The notes under the pieces are model-generated. The model ran no database searches, was not told where the DNA came from, and worked only from the letters and a program-made list of their open reading frames with translations. Both the position numbers and the translations under genes were made by a program. Positions 1-12,259 of a stretch of DNA of 64,000 nt are shown in pieces. The stretch covers positions 1,798,001-1,862,000 of the forward strand of contig JANTQA010000072.1 of assembly GCA_027625915.1 (NCBI GenBank). Reading direction: 5' to 3'. Position 1 is the first letter of the stretch, and the number at the start of each line of letters is the position of its first letter. The DNA is from Anaeramoeba flamelloides. Its lineage: Eukaryota; Metamonada; Anaeramoebidae.

Positions 1-1
1 G

Positions 2-580
2 TTTTTAATTCTTTATATCTGGGTACAAGTACACGAAATTGATGATCCAGAATATGAAGTTGCTAATGATATTCCAGGGTTTAAAGTTACAAGAGTATTC
101 CTTTGGTTATTTTATGTGGTATATTTACTATGGATTGTATATGCATGTGTCCGTGCATTCCATGATGTTAAAAATACAAATACAAATAATGCTAAGAGGT
201 TTTATTTCTTCTTTACTATCACATTAACTGTATTCATCTTTTCAATTTTTGTTGTTGGTGGAAATTTTGTTTCAAAATTAAGAAATACTGCTGGTGAATT
301 TTTATCAACCTTTACAATTTTTAATGTGTACATTCTCCTTCTTTCAATTGCATATTTGCCAAGTTCAAGTACACTTGATGACATCAAAGATTCTTCACAT
401 CTGAAATTAGAAGAGGAAGATGTGGATGATGATGACAATAATCTTCTTGGTAATGATGATTCTCTTGAAGACTCTGAAGAAAAAGATGAAGAAAATAGTT
501 CAAGTAATGCCGACCAATTGGAAATGCAAGAAAGAAGTGAAACTCCAAGTAATAGTGACTCTGATAAAAAATCGGATTAA
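2..580 (+). CDS. TMEM181-like membrane protein, C-terminal part
   Basis: The reading frame is open from the window edge to the TAA at 578-580, so this is the 3' part of a gene beginning outside. About 192 residues are visible. There are three hydrophobic segments: around residues 36-55 (LFYVVYLLWIVYACVRAF), 68-90 (FFFTITLTVFIFSIFVV) and 102-122 (STFTIFNVYILLLSIAYLPS). An acidic Asp/Glu/Ser-rich tail of about 70 residues follows. The order VVYLL..RAF, then AEFLS/GEFLS, then N.Y...L.Y.PS and an acidic tail matches what I recall of the C-terminus of TMEM181, a seven-helix GOST-superfamily protein related to Wntless and thought to act in the secretory pathway. The family call rests on remembered sequence similarity; the membrane topology is directly visible. 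No intron is seen in this part. Confidence 0.65.
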   Translation, partial: FLILYIWVQVHEIDDPEYEVANDIPGFKVTRVFLWLFYVVYLLWIVYACVRAFHDVKNTNTNNAKRFYFFFTITLTVFIFSIFVVGGNFVSKLRNTAGEFLSTFTIFNVYILLLSIAYLPSSSTLDDIKDSSHLKLEEEDVDDDDNNLLGNDDSLEDSEEKDEENSSSNADQLEMQERSETPSNSDSDKKSD

Positions 581-1348
581 ATTAAATTTATTCTATCTGA
601 ATTTTTTTTTTTCTAAATTAAGGTTTTATGACTTATTAATTTTTTTTTAATAATTTTTTTTACCCAAATTATTATATTTTTTTTCAATGAATTTTTATTC
701 TTAGCTTTTTCAAAAATAATTTTAGTACTTGTTTTTTTTATTGTTTTATTGATATAAAACAAAAATAAATAATTTTATTCATATTTTTAATTTTAAGGCT
801 TATTTTTTTGGTTTTAAATCGAAACTATCTTCAGATTTGGAATGTTTATTAAAAAAAAAAAATTCATCAACAAAAAATGAATATTATGTGAACAATCATT
901 GTAAGCTTATTATAAATATCATTTATCTTCCAAAGATCAACCATCATGACTTTTCAAAATATTGAACTGTTTAAATTCTACTTCAGGGAATATATTGTAA
1001 TTTAATATTTCTGAGAGTGATGATAACAAAAAAGAAAATAAAAGATAGGCTGGAGAATATTATTATGCTTTTTTTGATTTTCTTATGTTTATTTGATATA
1101 TGATAACATTTATAATTTATACTTTCAATATTAAATAAACTATATTTCTTTCAAAAGTACCAATTTTTTTGACAATTATCTGAATTATTTTTTTAATTAT
1201 TGAATCTTGAAGAATAAATAAGTATTGATTAGAAGACTTACACACCCAAGAATAATTTTTATCCATCTCAAGTAAATTTAAATAATCATTCTATTTATAT
1301 TCATAAAAATCGAAAAAACTAAAATTCTTCGGTAACTATAGAGAAAAA

Positions 1349-1634
1349 TAACAATGTATAATCTGTTCTTCAATTAAAGATTATATTAAAACAATCACAA
1401 TAGAAATCAATATAATTTATCTAGATTCATTTTTGTATGGTTTTAATATCATTATTTTCATATTTTTCCCTCGTGAATATAGATCTTGTAATCAATTAAA
1501 AAAATTATAAATGATTTGCAAAAGAATTAACTGTCAAAAAAAAATCAAAAAAAAAAAAAATTAAAAAAATGATTTCAATTTTGCAAATTTCCAAAATATA
1601 TTTTTTCTTCTAATATCCATCAAAAACGTTTAAA
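1349..1634 (+). repeat. Dispersed repeat R, copy 1
   Basis: This segment aligns over its whole length, in the same orientation, with 51703-51995 in the TBC gene intron. Shared blocks include ATCTG(T/A)TCTTCAATT(A/G)AAGAT, CAATAGAAA(T/C)CAATAT and, at the right end, GATTTCAATTTTG(C/A)AAATTTC followed by TTTTTTCTTCTAATA. No ORF and no obvious terminal inverted repeat was seen. The family is unknown. Confidence 0.6.
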
Positions 1635-1994
1635 GGCATATAATGCACAGTGACCACTGTATTTCTTTGAATTTAAAATTGATTATATTCAAGGCAAAGT
1701 AAAAATATTATAAATAAAAGTGGGGATAACTAAAATTCCTTTTAAAATAAAAAGGGAAAAAGTTTAATTTGACAATATGGTTGGTGGAAAAATCAAAAAG
1801 GTAAACAACAAAAACTTTCAAACAATATTTCAATTAAATTAATTTATTTTGAAATTTTGAAATTGTTATAATATAAAATATTTTTTAGGGGTGACTGTTA
1901 AATAATTATTCTTCCGGGACTAGTGTCTACCAAGGAAAATCTTAAGATCAAAGTGTGTCATTCCGTGTAAACCACATTAGTTCACACAATCCAA

Positions 1995-2231
1995 ATGCTT
2001 TTTAAAAAATCATTTAGTCAATTAGTAATATTTTTTGATCCTAATCAATTAAAAATGATCCATGTTTTAGTAAACAACATGAGAAATTTCCTAAAAAAAT
2101 CTGCATTTTGTCATAAATTTAAAGGTTCAATTATCAATATTCAGACTCCAAAGTTGCAAAATATCTTTCTTAAATTTGTTGAAAAAGATATAGATTTAAT
2201 AGCTAAAAATTTCTTTTTTTTAAAAAATTAA
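1995..2231 (+). CDS. Short hypothetical ORF or possible exon
   Basis: An ATG-started frame of 78 codons with balanced composition (for example MIHVLVNNMRNFLKK and IINIQTPKLQNIFLKF). It looks more protein-like than the homopolymeric noise around it. The in-frame stop 30 bases upstream means that, if coding, it starts here or is an exon with an unseen acceptor. It could belong to the 5' part of the large gene beginning by 2994, or be a chance ORF. No domain was recognised. Confidence 0.2.
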   Translation: MLFKKSFSQLVIFFDPNQLKMIHVLVNNMRNFLKKSAFCHKFKGSIINIQTPKLQNIFLKFVEKDIDLIAKNFFFLKN

Positions 2232-2993
2232 ATAATTTACTAAATATATTATTTGAACAAATTATTTCTGAAATCTTGTAATATCTTGATTTTACAATTT
2301 GCTTTATAAAAAGGAAAACAAAACTAATCAGTCTTTATGTTTTTATGTTGATTATTAAGGAGTCAATCTTTGAATTTAAAAAAAATAAAAAATAGTTACT
2401 TTTACAAGTTCAAAATATGAATTATTAAATACTGGAATATTGTTATTTTGGTTTTTATTTTTAGATTTTGTAAAGGAATTTAAAAAAAAATTTGTAACTG
2501 AAAATTTTTTAATAGTTATAATTTGAAAAAAATGTAATAATTTATTGTGTAATAAGATTTATAATAAGATTTATAATAGAGTCACATAACTATTTGGGTC
2601 ATAAGGCACTAAAACCATTAAAACCCAATTATAATATACTTTTATTATTTATCGATGTATGGTGATACTAATCACTTAAGATTCCAATGATTAATTTTAG
2701 TAAAAAAAAAATTATTTAATCCTAATTTAATATCATTATATAATATTTATAGACCACAATAGTCAAATTGACAAGACTTGTATTTCAAATTTTTTTGATA
2801 TTTTTTTGTTATTGTTTTGAACAGAGGAAATTATTCTGACTTTTTTCTTCGGAAAATTGATAAGTTTAAAAAACGAAAGTAATAAAATACATTTTTTATA
2901 CAAATTTTAAAAACACAAAACATGAGAATATCCTTTAGTGTTTAATTACTTTATTAATTATTACTGAAAAAGTAGTATATTTTTCCATTTTAG

Positions 2994-5900
2994 AAAGTTT
3001 ACTGAGAAAACCAAAGTTTAAGTTGTTGATTTTGGAATTAGTCGAAATTAATTTCGAGTACGTATCATTTTTTCAATACACAAGAATGGTAATAACCAAG
3101 CTCTATTTATATTTTTTGAATTAAACTCTTCTGTTTCAAGAATGATGAACAAGGAATACAATTTAAAAATAGGAAAATCAATATTTTAAGGAAATTGGAA
3201 AATTTACATTTCATTTTTTGTTAATTATTCTTTTAGAATTTTCTTTTGTAATTGGGCTGATTGGGATGTTATGGATTTAAAACAAAAGTCACTTCAAGTT
3301 TTAGATTTAATCCTAAAACAAAACGATCCCTTTTTTCAAATAACCAAATCAAAAGAAACCACCAACAACTCTGAAGAGCATTTTTGTACACTCTTTAATT
3401 CACTTCAACTTCTTTCTTTAATAAACGGTGTTTCATTATCTACACAAATAGCGACAGATTTAACAATCCAAATTATTTGTATTGCTTTAAAAAATGCAAA
3501 TTCTGACAAGCATTGTTTGACAAATGATCTCCGTAGCTTATGTACTTACGATCGTATTCTTAATTTTATTGAATTTCTTGTCCTAAGGAATGAATTTGAA
3601 CAAAAAGCATTTCTTGGTGAAGTTTTTAATAAGATAATTCTTCAGAATCTTAATAATGAAAATAACAAAGAAATTAAAATAGGAAACAAACAAGAAAAAG
3701 AAAAAGAAAAAGAAACACAAAAAGCACAAGAGAAAAAAATAGAAATGGAAATTGAAATTGAAAATGAAAATGAAAATAAAAATACGAACATTAAGCATGA
3801 TAATAAATACAGGAACCACAATAGCTTCGAAATTAAAATACCGGTATCATTTTGGTGGTGTCTGCATATTAATAATTTTTTGCCCTTTGATTTACTTATT
3901 GAAAAAATTTCTACAAACAGGCAAGCTTATTTAATTGGAAAACAATTTTCACTCGATTTCAAATCTCGATCGATGAACGAAAAAAAAAAAAATCAAATAA
4001 ACTTTTCAAATATTATTATTTATTTAATTATTCAATCATTTAGGGGCAAAAATAAAAATTCAATAAAGTGTAAATATATTTTAAATGTTCTTTGTTTCCA
4101 TTCAGAAAATCAATATTTGGAAGTTTTAAAATCAATTTTTAATAAAACAATTTTAACAATAAAAGGAAATGAAAATGAAAAAGAAAATGAAAAGAAAAAA
4201 GAAAATGAAAAGAAAAAAGAAAATGAAAATGAAAAGGAAAAAGAAAATGAAAATGAAAAGGAAAAAGAAAAAGAAAAAGAAAATGAAAACGAAAATGAAA
4301 ACAAAAATGAAAACAAAAATGAAAAGGAAAAGGAAAAAGAAAAAGAAAATGAAAATGAAAATGAAAACCAAAAAGAAAAAGATCTCGATCACGAAATAAA
4401 TCTAAACATTTTCCAAGATAAAGAAATTAATTATCATCAAATATTAAAAAAATTTTTTAATAATGAATTGAATAGACTTATAACGATCAAACATATTTTT
4501 AATGATAATTATTTGGAAAATAATATTATTCAAAATTTTAATAATTCCAATTCGTTTAATTTGAAAGAATTATTAATATTATATAATAAACAAATAAAAA
4601 CCTTTCCATTTCTAAAATATTTTTTGAAATTTTACCATTCTTCAACAATTTGCAAAAAAATTATGAAAATTATTTATAAAAATGAAACAAATTATTTAAA
4701 TTGGTACATTATTTTATCATTTTTTAAAGAAATAATTTTAAAAAATGGTTTGGTTATTAATAAGAATAATTATGATGATGATGACGACGATAAAAGTGGT
4801 GAAGATTTATATTATGGAAAGGAATATAATGAAATCCAAATAATATCCAATCATAATACGAATAGTAATATAATTCGAATAAATAATTCGTCACTTTCTT
4901 TCTTATATTCATCTTTCCAGAATTTAATTATTCAGGCACAGCATGAAAATAATATCGATCTTTTAGAAATTCTTTTTTTATTATCCTTTTGTATCCCAAA
5001 CAATATAATAAAAGGTATGAATTTAAACATTAAAAATGAATTAATTTCATTGACTCGGTTCGACACTTGGTTTTTCAGTGTAATTTATGGATGCGAATCA
5101 AATTTCAAGAACATTTCAAAAAAATTTTGGAAATTATTATTATCTGCTTTAGACAAATTAATAAATCAAGATTTAAAAACAGAAGATGAAATAATTATGT
5201 TTTTAAAATTATTCCCAGATTTCCCAATAAAAGAAAAAAATGCAAATGAAGAAAAAAAAATCAAAATAAATAAACTCATTAAATTAAATCAAAAAATTAA
5301 AAAAACCGTTTTGCAATTAGGAAATAAAAGTAATTTTCAATTTGATCAATTATTTCAAAACTTTGGTGACAATCAAGTCTATAATCAAGAAGTGGAGATG
5401 AAGGAGAAGACAAAAGGCATGATAGCAATTAACGATTATTTTAAAGTGCAATTGGATCGAGTAAGCAATTTTCTTTTGCAGATACCAACAATCCTTACAT
5501 TGCAAAATAATCAAAAGCAAACTATTGATTATAATCATTTTCACAAGAGTAATAGTGACAGTTCTAACTCAATTTTTTCAATAATCAACACTTGTAATAA
5601 TTTACTTACAATTTTATTTTCTTCAAATTCTTGGAAAAAATATAAATACAAGAAAAAATTAATTTCAACTTTTTTTGTCAAAATTAATAACATTTTACAT
5701 ACATGCTTGTTTAATTGGTTTGGTGATAATTTTGAAAATTGGACTCAAATTGACCGAAAAAAAATTAAAATTCTTGAAGAGTTTGTCTTGAAAATAATTG
5801 TTTCCCATTCCATTTTATTGAAACACTGTAAAAAAACAACCATCAGATTTATAATTAAACAGTCTCATTATTTAAAAGATTCGCATTGGTATACTCTTAG

Positions 5901-6247
5901 CATTTTGGTGACGTTGATTTCAAAATTAGACGATTTGTATTTTTCTCGAAAGGTAATTGAAACTTGCTTTAAACAGATAGAAGAAAAAAATAAAAGCCTG
6001 AGGGTAATTGGTTTAATTAAATTTTCTGTTATTGTTATTAATACCATAATAATTTTAAATAAAGGTAAAATTGAAATTAATTTTAAAGGTTCTGGTAAAC
6101 GGAAGACTATTACCAATTCTGGGAATTCAATTTTATTATTAATACCAGAATTGATTTTTAAAATAATAGTATATATATACAATAGATTTAAAATTACAAA
6201 TTCTTTAAATCACAATTTCAATCGCAATTATGACAATTATGATGAAG

Positions 6248-6278
<31 letters not shown>

Positions 6279-6284
6279 GAATAA

Positions 6285-6329
<45 letters not shown>

Positions 6330-8324
6330 CCATGATGGTATTTTTTTCAAATGAAAATGCAATTCTAACCAAAATTGCTATTTATTCAGAAAAAATACTT
6401 TTCTGTTCGAATATCAAAAAGATAATTCAAATTGACGGTTTATTAAGTTTTAAAAATTGGTTAATTTGTGAAATTTCTTTACAAGAACAGTTGAAATATG
6501 ATTGGATTCAATCTCAAACAATCAAATTAAATTATTTAAAATCTTTTATTTTTAAAAATTACCTTAATGTTGAAAATGGTATTTCAAATATTTTTCGAAT
6601 TATTAAAAAAATTATAAAAATTTTAATTCATTTTAGTCCCACTAATTTTCAATTATTTTTAATATTAATCGAAGAATTATTTACCTATTTAAATGAATAT
6701 AAATATAATGAGGATAATGGTGGTGGTAGTGATGATGATGATGATTATAAAAGATATTCGTTACTAGTAATTGCGATTGAAATAGATTTATTAAAAAAAT
6801 ATAATATTAACAATTTAAGCAATAACTCTTATGATGATCGAAATAATAATATAAATAATCTTGACAAAAAATATTTTTTTAATTTTGTTGAAATTATAAA
6901 AAATATTTCACCAAAATTATTATTTTCTTCATTGGCTAATAGTAAACCAAGGATTTCAAAAAATATTGATCATGATAATAAAAAAAAAAAAAAACAATTT
7001 ATTACTAATATTAATTATAATAATAATAAAATGAAACACAATTTTGAAAATATGACAAAATTTGACCAATTAAATATTTTTATTTACAACTTATTAATTT
7101 ATGAAATTGAATTTAATTATGAAATTATTTCCTATTTATTTAAATGCTTAATCGTTTCAATAATTGGTTTAGAATCAACCATCATCAATAATTTTACAAA
7201 CAATTTCCCCTATATTTCTTTTTGCTTTCTTCTTCATTGGAGTGATTTAAGAATTGTTGGTAAAAGGATGTTAGGATTGAAAAAGTTTTTAAATTTGTTT
7301 CAAATATTTGAAATAATTTATGAACTAATTATTTGCTTTATAGAAAATTGTAATTTGGTTTCAATAAATAGTTTATTTGAAATTTCAATGCTACCGTTAA
7401 TATTTAAATATAAATGTGAAATTTTGTTATCACATTTATTTGTGGAAAGGATTTTTGAAAAATCTTTTAAAATTTCAGAATTTTTTGATTTCAATTCAGA
7501 AATTATTCAAAATAAAAAAAAAAATGTAAATTTTAAATCACTATTGAAATCTCTTTTACAATTTTCTCTCTCTCTTTCCACTTTTTTGAACTCTTCCACT
7601 TCCACTTCCACTTCCACTTCCACTTCCACTTACAATTCTGTTTCAGTTTCAGTTTCTATTGCTGATAAAAAAATACTTTTTTTTTTAAGAACACTATTCG
7701 AAAAATTCATGATAACTTTATTATCATTCAAACTCAAAAAAAAAAAAATCTGTAACTTGATTGAATATCAAACTGTTTCATTTTTTGAAAATACAATACA
7801 AGAAAACATTTTATTATTTTTATCAAATTTATTATTAAATTATCCACTCATTATTTCTGTATTTGATAACAATGCTATTAATTTGAAAAACAATGTTGGT
7901 GGTGGTGGTAAGGGTGATAATATCGGTAATGGTAATGATCTTGATATTGATTATGAAAATAAAAATAAAAATGAAAATGAATTATTTTATCAAAAGAACA
8001 GAAAAAAAATGACAAGAAATTTTAAAGAAAAAAATTCTTATTCAATTATTTTTTTTGAATTATTTTTAAATTATCCTTGTTCCGAAATATTAAATAAATT
8101 CAAAAAAAAATATTCAATGAATTTAATTATTTTTCAATATCTTAATTATAATTTATTTATAAAAAAAATTTTCCAATAAAAATAATAATTTTGATGCCAA
8201 AATAAATAAATTTATTAAAAAAAAAATAAATTCGAATAACAAAACAATTATAGATAGTTCACTTTTACAAAAATTAAAAAAAAATAATTTGAAATTATTT
8301 CAATATATTACGATGAATAAATAA
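2994..8324 (+). CDS. Very large AT-rich protein of unknown family (frame changes twice at homopolymers)
   Basis: About 1,700 residues. An exon at 2994-3057 (after TTTTCCATTTTAG, donor GTACGT) joins in phase to 3237 (after TTATTCTTTTAG), giving ..EINFE-IFFCNWADWDV before the ATG at 3271, so that ATG is probably not the start. The frame runs to 6354, but after the T7 at 6341-6347 a coding-looking frame one base over continues to 8179. After the A8 at 8161-8168 a third frame continues to the TAA at 8322-8324. The protein has Lys/Glu-rich tracts (about residues 140-175 and 305-380), an Asp run, and a poly-Asn tract encoded by AAT repeats near 6249-6327. The rest is rich in Leu/Ile/Phe helices resembling a HEAT/ARM-like helical scaffold, but no motif allowed a family call. 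Further upstream exons are likely. The frame breaks could be assembly indels or decay; the long intact segments favour a real gene. Confidence 0.6.
6247..6327 (+). repeat. AAT trinucleotide microsatellite inside the large gene
   Basis: A nearly pure run of AAT units, interrupted by three AAG units, encodes an Asn-rich tract. The downstream frame differs from the upstream frame. Length slippage here, or at the T7 just after it, would explain the change. Confidence 0.85.
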
Positions 8325-8581
8325 ATAAATGTATATTATTTTTTTTTTTATTTATTAATGTTTTTAAAATTTTATCTTAATTTTATTTTATTATTATTAT
8401 TTTTTAGCCAAAGGTTATTATTTAAAATAATTATCGATTATTGTGTAAATAAATAAATCTTAATAATAATTAGAAAATGATAATTTGACCTTTTTATTTT
8501 AATTATTAAATGTTAGGTTTTTCGGTAGAAACTTTGATCATATTTTTTATTTTTTATATTTGATTTCTTTTATTTTTTAAA

Positions 8582-8722
8582 ATATCAGGTTTTTATAGAT
8601 TTAGAAAGATTTAAAAGTGAATTACAATTCATATTTAGTTATTAATTGTGTTCTTTAATACTAAAAAAAATATATTTTTTTTCAATTTATTATTTCAGGT
8701 GAGTTATAATTTTTGAAATTGT
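8582..8722 (+). repeat. Dispersed repeat E, copy 1
   Basis: Shares an ordered set of blocks with 40382-40525 (+) and 43310-43503 (-): ATATCAGGTTTTTATA, TTTAAAAGTGAATT, GTTATTAATTGT, then CAATTTATTATTTCA followed by GGTGAGT and AATTTTTGAAAT. The 43 kb copy lies within another repeat and has an inverted-end pair, which suggests a small mobile element. Confidence 0.6.
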
Positions 8723-9119
8723 GTTTAGATCAGAGAAATATAGCATCATTTTTGATATTGTTTTAAATCTTTTTACTTGAGATAGATAAGTAATATATTC
8801 TCTAAAAATCTTGATAAATGACCCAAATATCCTATTAAAAAATTAATTGAATATCATAGTTGATGTAATTTAGGGTGCATTAAACAATATTTTTAAGAAG
8901 AAAAATATGTTTGATCAAAAAACAGATACTTGAAAAAAAATTATATTTTTTTCAAAAAACAACAAAAAAGATACTTGATCCAACCAATGATAAGATCAAA
9001 GAGTTTGATTGTTTTTTCATTTTAATTTTGTTGTAAGTGATCGATCCTGCTGATCAATAAATGGTACAAAAAAAAATAGAAATAAATATTTTCTCAGCGG
9101 AATCTTGGTGTTATAGATT

Positions 9120-9338
9120 ATGATGAATAAAAAAGTTTATAATAAAGCCATTCCTTCTGGTGTTCTTGAAAAATTGTTTTCTTGGGTTAAAACATTTTCA
9201 ATTTTCTCAAAAAGCCGAAAGGAGCCCGATAAATTTCTTATGCTTTCACAACAAACTGAGGGCCTAACAATCAATTATTTAGATTGTTTCAGACTTTGCC
9301 TTCTTCTCATTATTAACTTCTCATATCTTGTATTATAG
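9120..9338 (+). CDS. Small hypothetical ORF, 72 codons
   Basis: Starts at an ATG right after an in-frame TAG. The translation has mixed composition (SGVLEKLFSWVKTF, KSRKEPDKFLMLSQQTEG) and ends in a hydrophobic stretch (LCLLLIINFSYLVL). No domain, no clear splice sites and no neighbours support it. It may be a small gene, a decayed exon or chance. Confidence 0.22.
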   Translation: MMNKKVYNKAIPSGVLEKLFSWVKTFSIFSKSRKEPDKFLMLSQQTEGLTINYLDCFRLCLLLIINFSYLVL

Positions 9339-10079
9339 AGAAAACACAACTAGATTTTAAAGCTTATTTTTCGATCGATCACCATTAAGAAGGAAAATTA
9401 CTCATTTTTTCTTTTTGGTTATTTAACCTATGAAGGTAATAACCCCATTGAAAAAAAAAAGAATCTATTTTATATTCAGGCACAGTATTGAAATATATGA
9501 TTATTAGTATGATCATAAAATTTATTTGAGATTTTAGATTTTATTTAAAAAAAAAATGAATTAAACAAAATTTTTTTTTTCACTTCAAACAATCTCATTC
9601 ACTTTTCGAAAATTTTTTTGTCTTTCAAAACTTTCAAAAATTTGAAGACATTTTACAACCCTTACAAACACTTTCAAGCATTATTAAAGGGGAAAGTGTT
9701 ATAAAAGTCAAGAGATTTTTTTTAAGGTGATATCGAAAAAATGTGTTTTCATTTTTTCGCGATATTGTAATCATGTTGAATATCTCGATTTTATGATTTT
9801 TCCATCATAAAGTAGGACAAATTGTGTTTTTTTCATATTCTCACAGATATATTGCTAATATAGTGATAATATGTGCTATCGTTAAAACCCCCCTCTATCT
9901 CTCTAAACCCTTTGAACCCCAAGTATCCTAAAAACATTTTGAAACAAAATTTTTATTTTTTATTATTATGAAAGAATTATAAGATATAGAAATTATAAAA
10001 AATTATCTTCAAAAAAATTTTATAATTAATAATTGTCTAAGTACATATATAAAACAAATAGCTTGAAAAAATTTTTTAT

Positions 10080-11410
10080 TACTTCTTTTTGATTTTATTT
10101 TTTTTTCAATCAAAATTATGTATAAAATCTTTTTTTTTTTTGTTGAAAATTTTTTTAAAACAATGAAAAACCCCTGAGTACTATTGATTAAAACGAATTA
10201 TTCTACGCTGGTATTTTTTTTTTTGGTTCATTTGCACTGCAGTATTGCCTAAAATACTATAATAAATAATTTATTCATTCTAAAAAATATTTTGGTATTG
10301 CATAGAAATTTTGTTTTATCTCTTGATTAGATTCAATCACCATATATATCTTTGATTACAAATAACTAAAAATAAAAAAAATATAAAAATTAAAATTAGA
10401 AAAAAAACAATAATATTTTTTTTCATTGTAAAATTAGGAAATTTTTTTAACAAATATTTTTTGAAATTTTAAATTATTTGGTCAATAGTTTGGGTCCTAT
10501 TAATACTTGATTTTTTTTTTTTAATTTTAAATATTTTTTAATTTAAGACTTTTTAAGATCTGGATATAAAATCAAGAGTATTACTGAAAAAGATACAAAA
10601 GCTCAAAAATTATTTTCCAAGACCTGCATTTATTTTAATTGATCAATTCCATTTACACAAAGATTTTTTTCAGCTTTTTACCAACAACAAAATTCAAAAT
10701 TAAAAAAAATTTTTTTTTGGTTTCGGAGATTATTATTTTATTATCTTTCAATAATATTTAAAAATGATTTTTTATTATTTTGTAATATTTAACTTTAATT
10801 AATTTTATATTAAAAAATTTTTTCTTGATTTATTTACAATCTTCTACTAAAAGAAATTATTTTACGCTTTTTTTTTTATTGTTTTTTTCAATTATTATCT
10901 TACTTAAATTAAAGTTTTAGACAATTCTACATATTAAAATATAATTTTTAGATTTAAAAAATGAATTTAATTATATTCTTAATTCAATATTTATTGAAAT
11001 TTTTTCTATATGAAAAAAATAATATATCTCAGTATTGTCATTGTTTTATTTGATTTATTTGCCATTAAATTAGTAAAATAATATATTAATTATTATTAAG
11101 GTCTCAACACATTCTGAAATACATGATTATTATTGTAATTATATATCTAATTTCAAAAATTAAAATAACAGTAAAAACCTTTATAAAAAATTGTTAAAAT
11201 GAATTATAATTTTTGTTTTCCAATATTAAAAAAAAATACAACAACATAACTACTTTATCTTTGAACTATTTTAACTTTTCATAATAATTAAAATCTGGAA
11301 TAAAGAAAAATTAAATAATAAATATAAGAGAACAATCAAGATCATTCCAAAACTTTTATTTTATACTTGATAAAATCTAGGTTAATTCGGGGTACTAAGG
11401 GATATATATA
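10080..11410 (+). repeat. Dispersed non-coding repeat F, copy 1 (about 1.3 kb)
   Basis: Collinear with about 42750-44660. The clearest shared blocks are near the 3' end: AATACAA(C/T)AACATAACT, followed by ATCT(T/C)TGAACTATTTT, AAATCTGGA(A/T)TAAAGA, and finally TCGGGGTACTAAGGGATATATA (TCCGGGGTGCTAAGGGATATATA in the other copy). There is no ORF. Identity is patchy, so the copies are old. Confidence 0.6.
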
Positions 11411-11739
11411 TATATATAGAAGATTTTTGGTGGGGGTAAAATAATTTAATTAAATGGAAAATTCATTTTGAAAAGAAAGGTGATGATTCTGAACTTGTAT
11501 TAAAGGATATAATACCAAAAAAGATTAATAACTTTTTTTATCTGTAAAAATTTTTTATGAAATTATTTTAGAGAAATTATTTTTAATTTTTTTTCATGAT
11601 TTAATTACTTTCTATTTAAAAGTATGGTTTATTCGGATATTGAAGTAGAATTTATTTTTTTTTATTTTTTTTTATTTTTGCCAATAGAATTTGTGAATTT
11701 TTATTGGGTGAAAAAAGGTAAGCTCTTTTTGTTATACCT

Positions 11740-11937
11740 AAAGTCAGTTCCCCTTTTAAAACACCAACTTTGAACGATTTTTATGGCACAATAAAAATTC
11801 CAAATTAGGCATAAAATTCAAATTCTAGTAAAATAATTTGTGTTAAAAAAAATTCCATAAAATGTACTTTAATTTGAGATTTTTTTGTTCCTTAAATTTG
11901 GTTGAAAGTTTGTATCATAAAAGTGGAACTGAAGTCA
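11740..11937. mobile_element. Palindromic MITE, family A, copy 1 (degenerate)
   Basis: About 200 bp. The left arm begins AAGTCAGTTCCCCTTTTAAA and the right arm ends AAAAGTGGAACTGAAGT. Inner arms read GCACAATAAAAATTCCAAATTA and, inverted, TAATTTGAGATTTTTTTGTT. It is the same family as the copies at 13092, 20417 and 22465, but the ends are worn. Confidence 0.7.
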
Positions 11938-12259
11938 TTCATATTTTTTATATGATATATCTAAACAAAAAATTGATAAAAGTCTTAACCAAGTATTTAA
12001 TTATAAATTAGAAATAGGAAATAAGTTTTTGGGACTTTTTATTTAATTTGTACTTGATAAATTTTTATTAATAGATATAAATAGATATGTGTATTCTCTT
12101 TTAATACTTTGTTCAAGTTCTTTTTCATATTTAATTTAAAATTTTTGGGTTTGCTTGATATTTTTAGGTATTTTTTGATGAAAGGATAGAAAAATGACAC
12201 AGAGAATATATGTTGACATGTTAATATAATTGATTAAAGAAAAAAATTCTTTTTGAAAA

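Larger units (their letters stand above)
581..2993. other. Non-coding stretch between the TMEM181-like gene and the large AT-rich gene
   Basis: Mostly A/T homopolymer-rich DNA. It contains one copy of a dispersed repeat (1349-1634) and one coding-looking ORF (1995-2231). The stretch 1905-1990 is less AT-rich than its surroundings. The upstream exons of the large gene that starts by 2994 must lie in here, but I could not place them confidently. Confidence 0.5.

Noticed and set aside
4110-4399. Phe/Ser and Lys/Met repeat ORFs overlapping the large gene
   Set aside because: Other-frame readings of the GAAAATGAAAA low-complexity tract.
6230-8179. A second separate gene starting in poly-Ile
   Set aside because: The poly-Ile start is the AAT microsatellite out of frame. 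The remainder continues the upstream protein after a homopolymer frame change.
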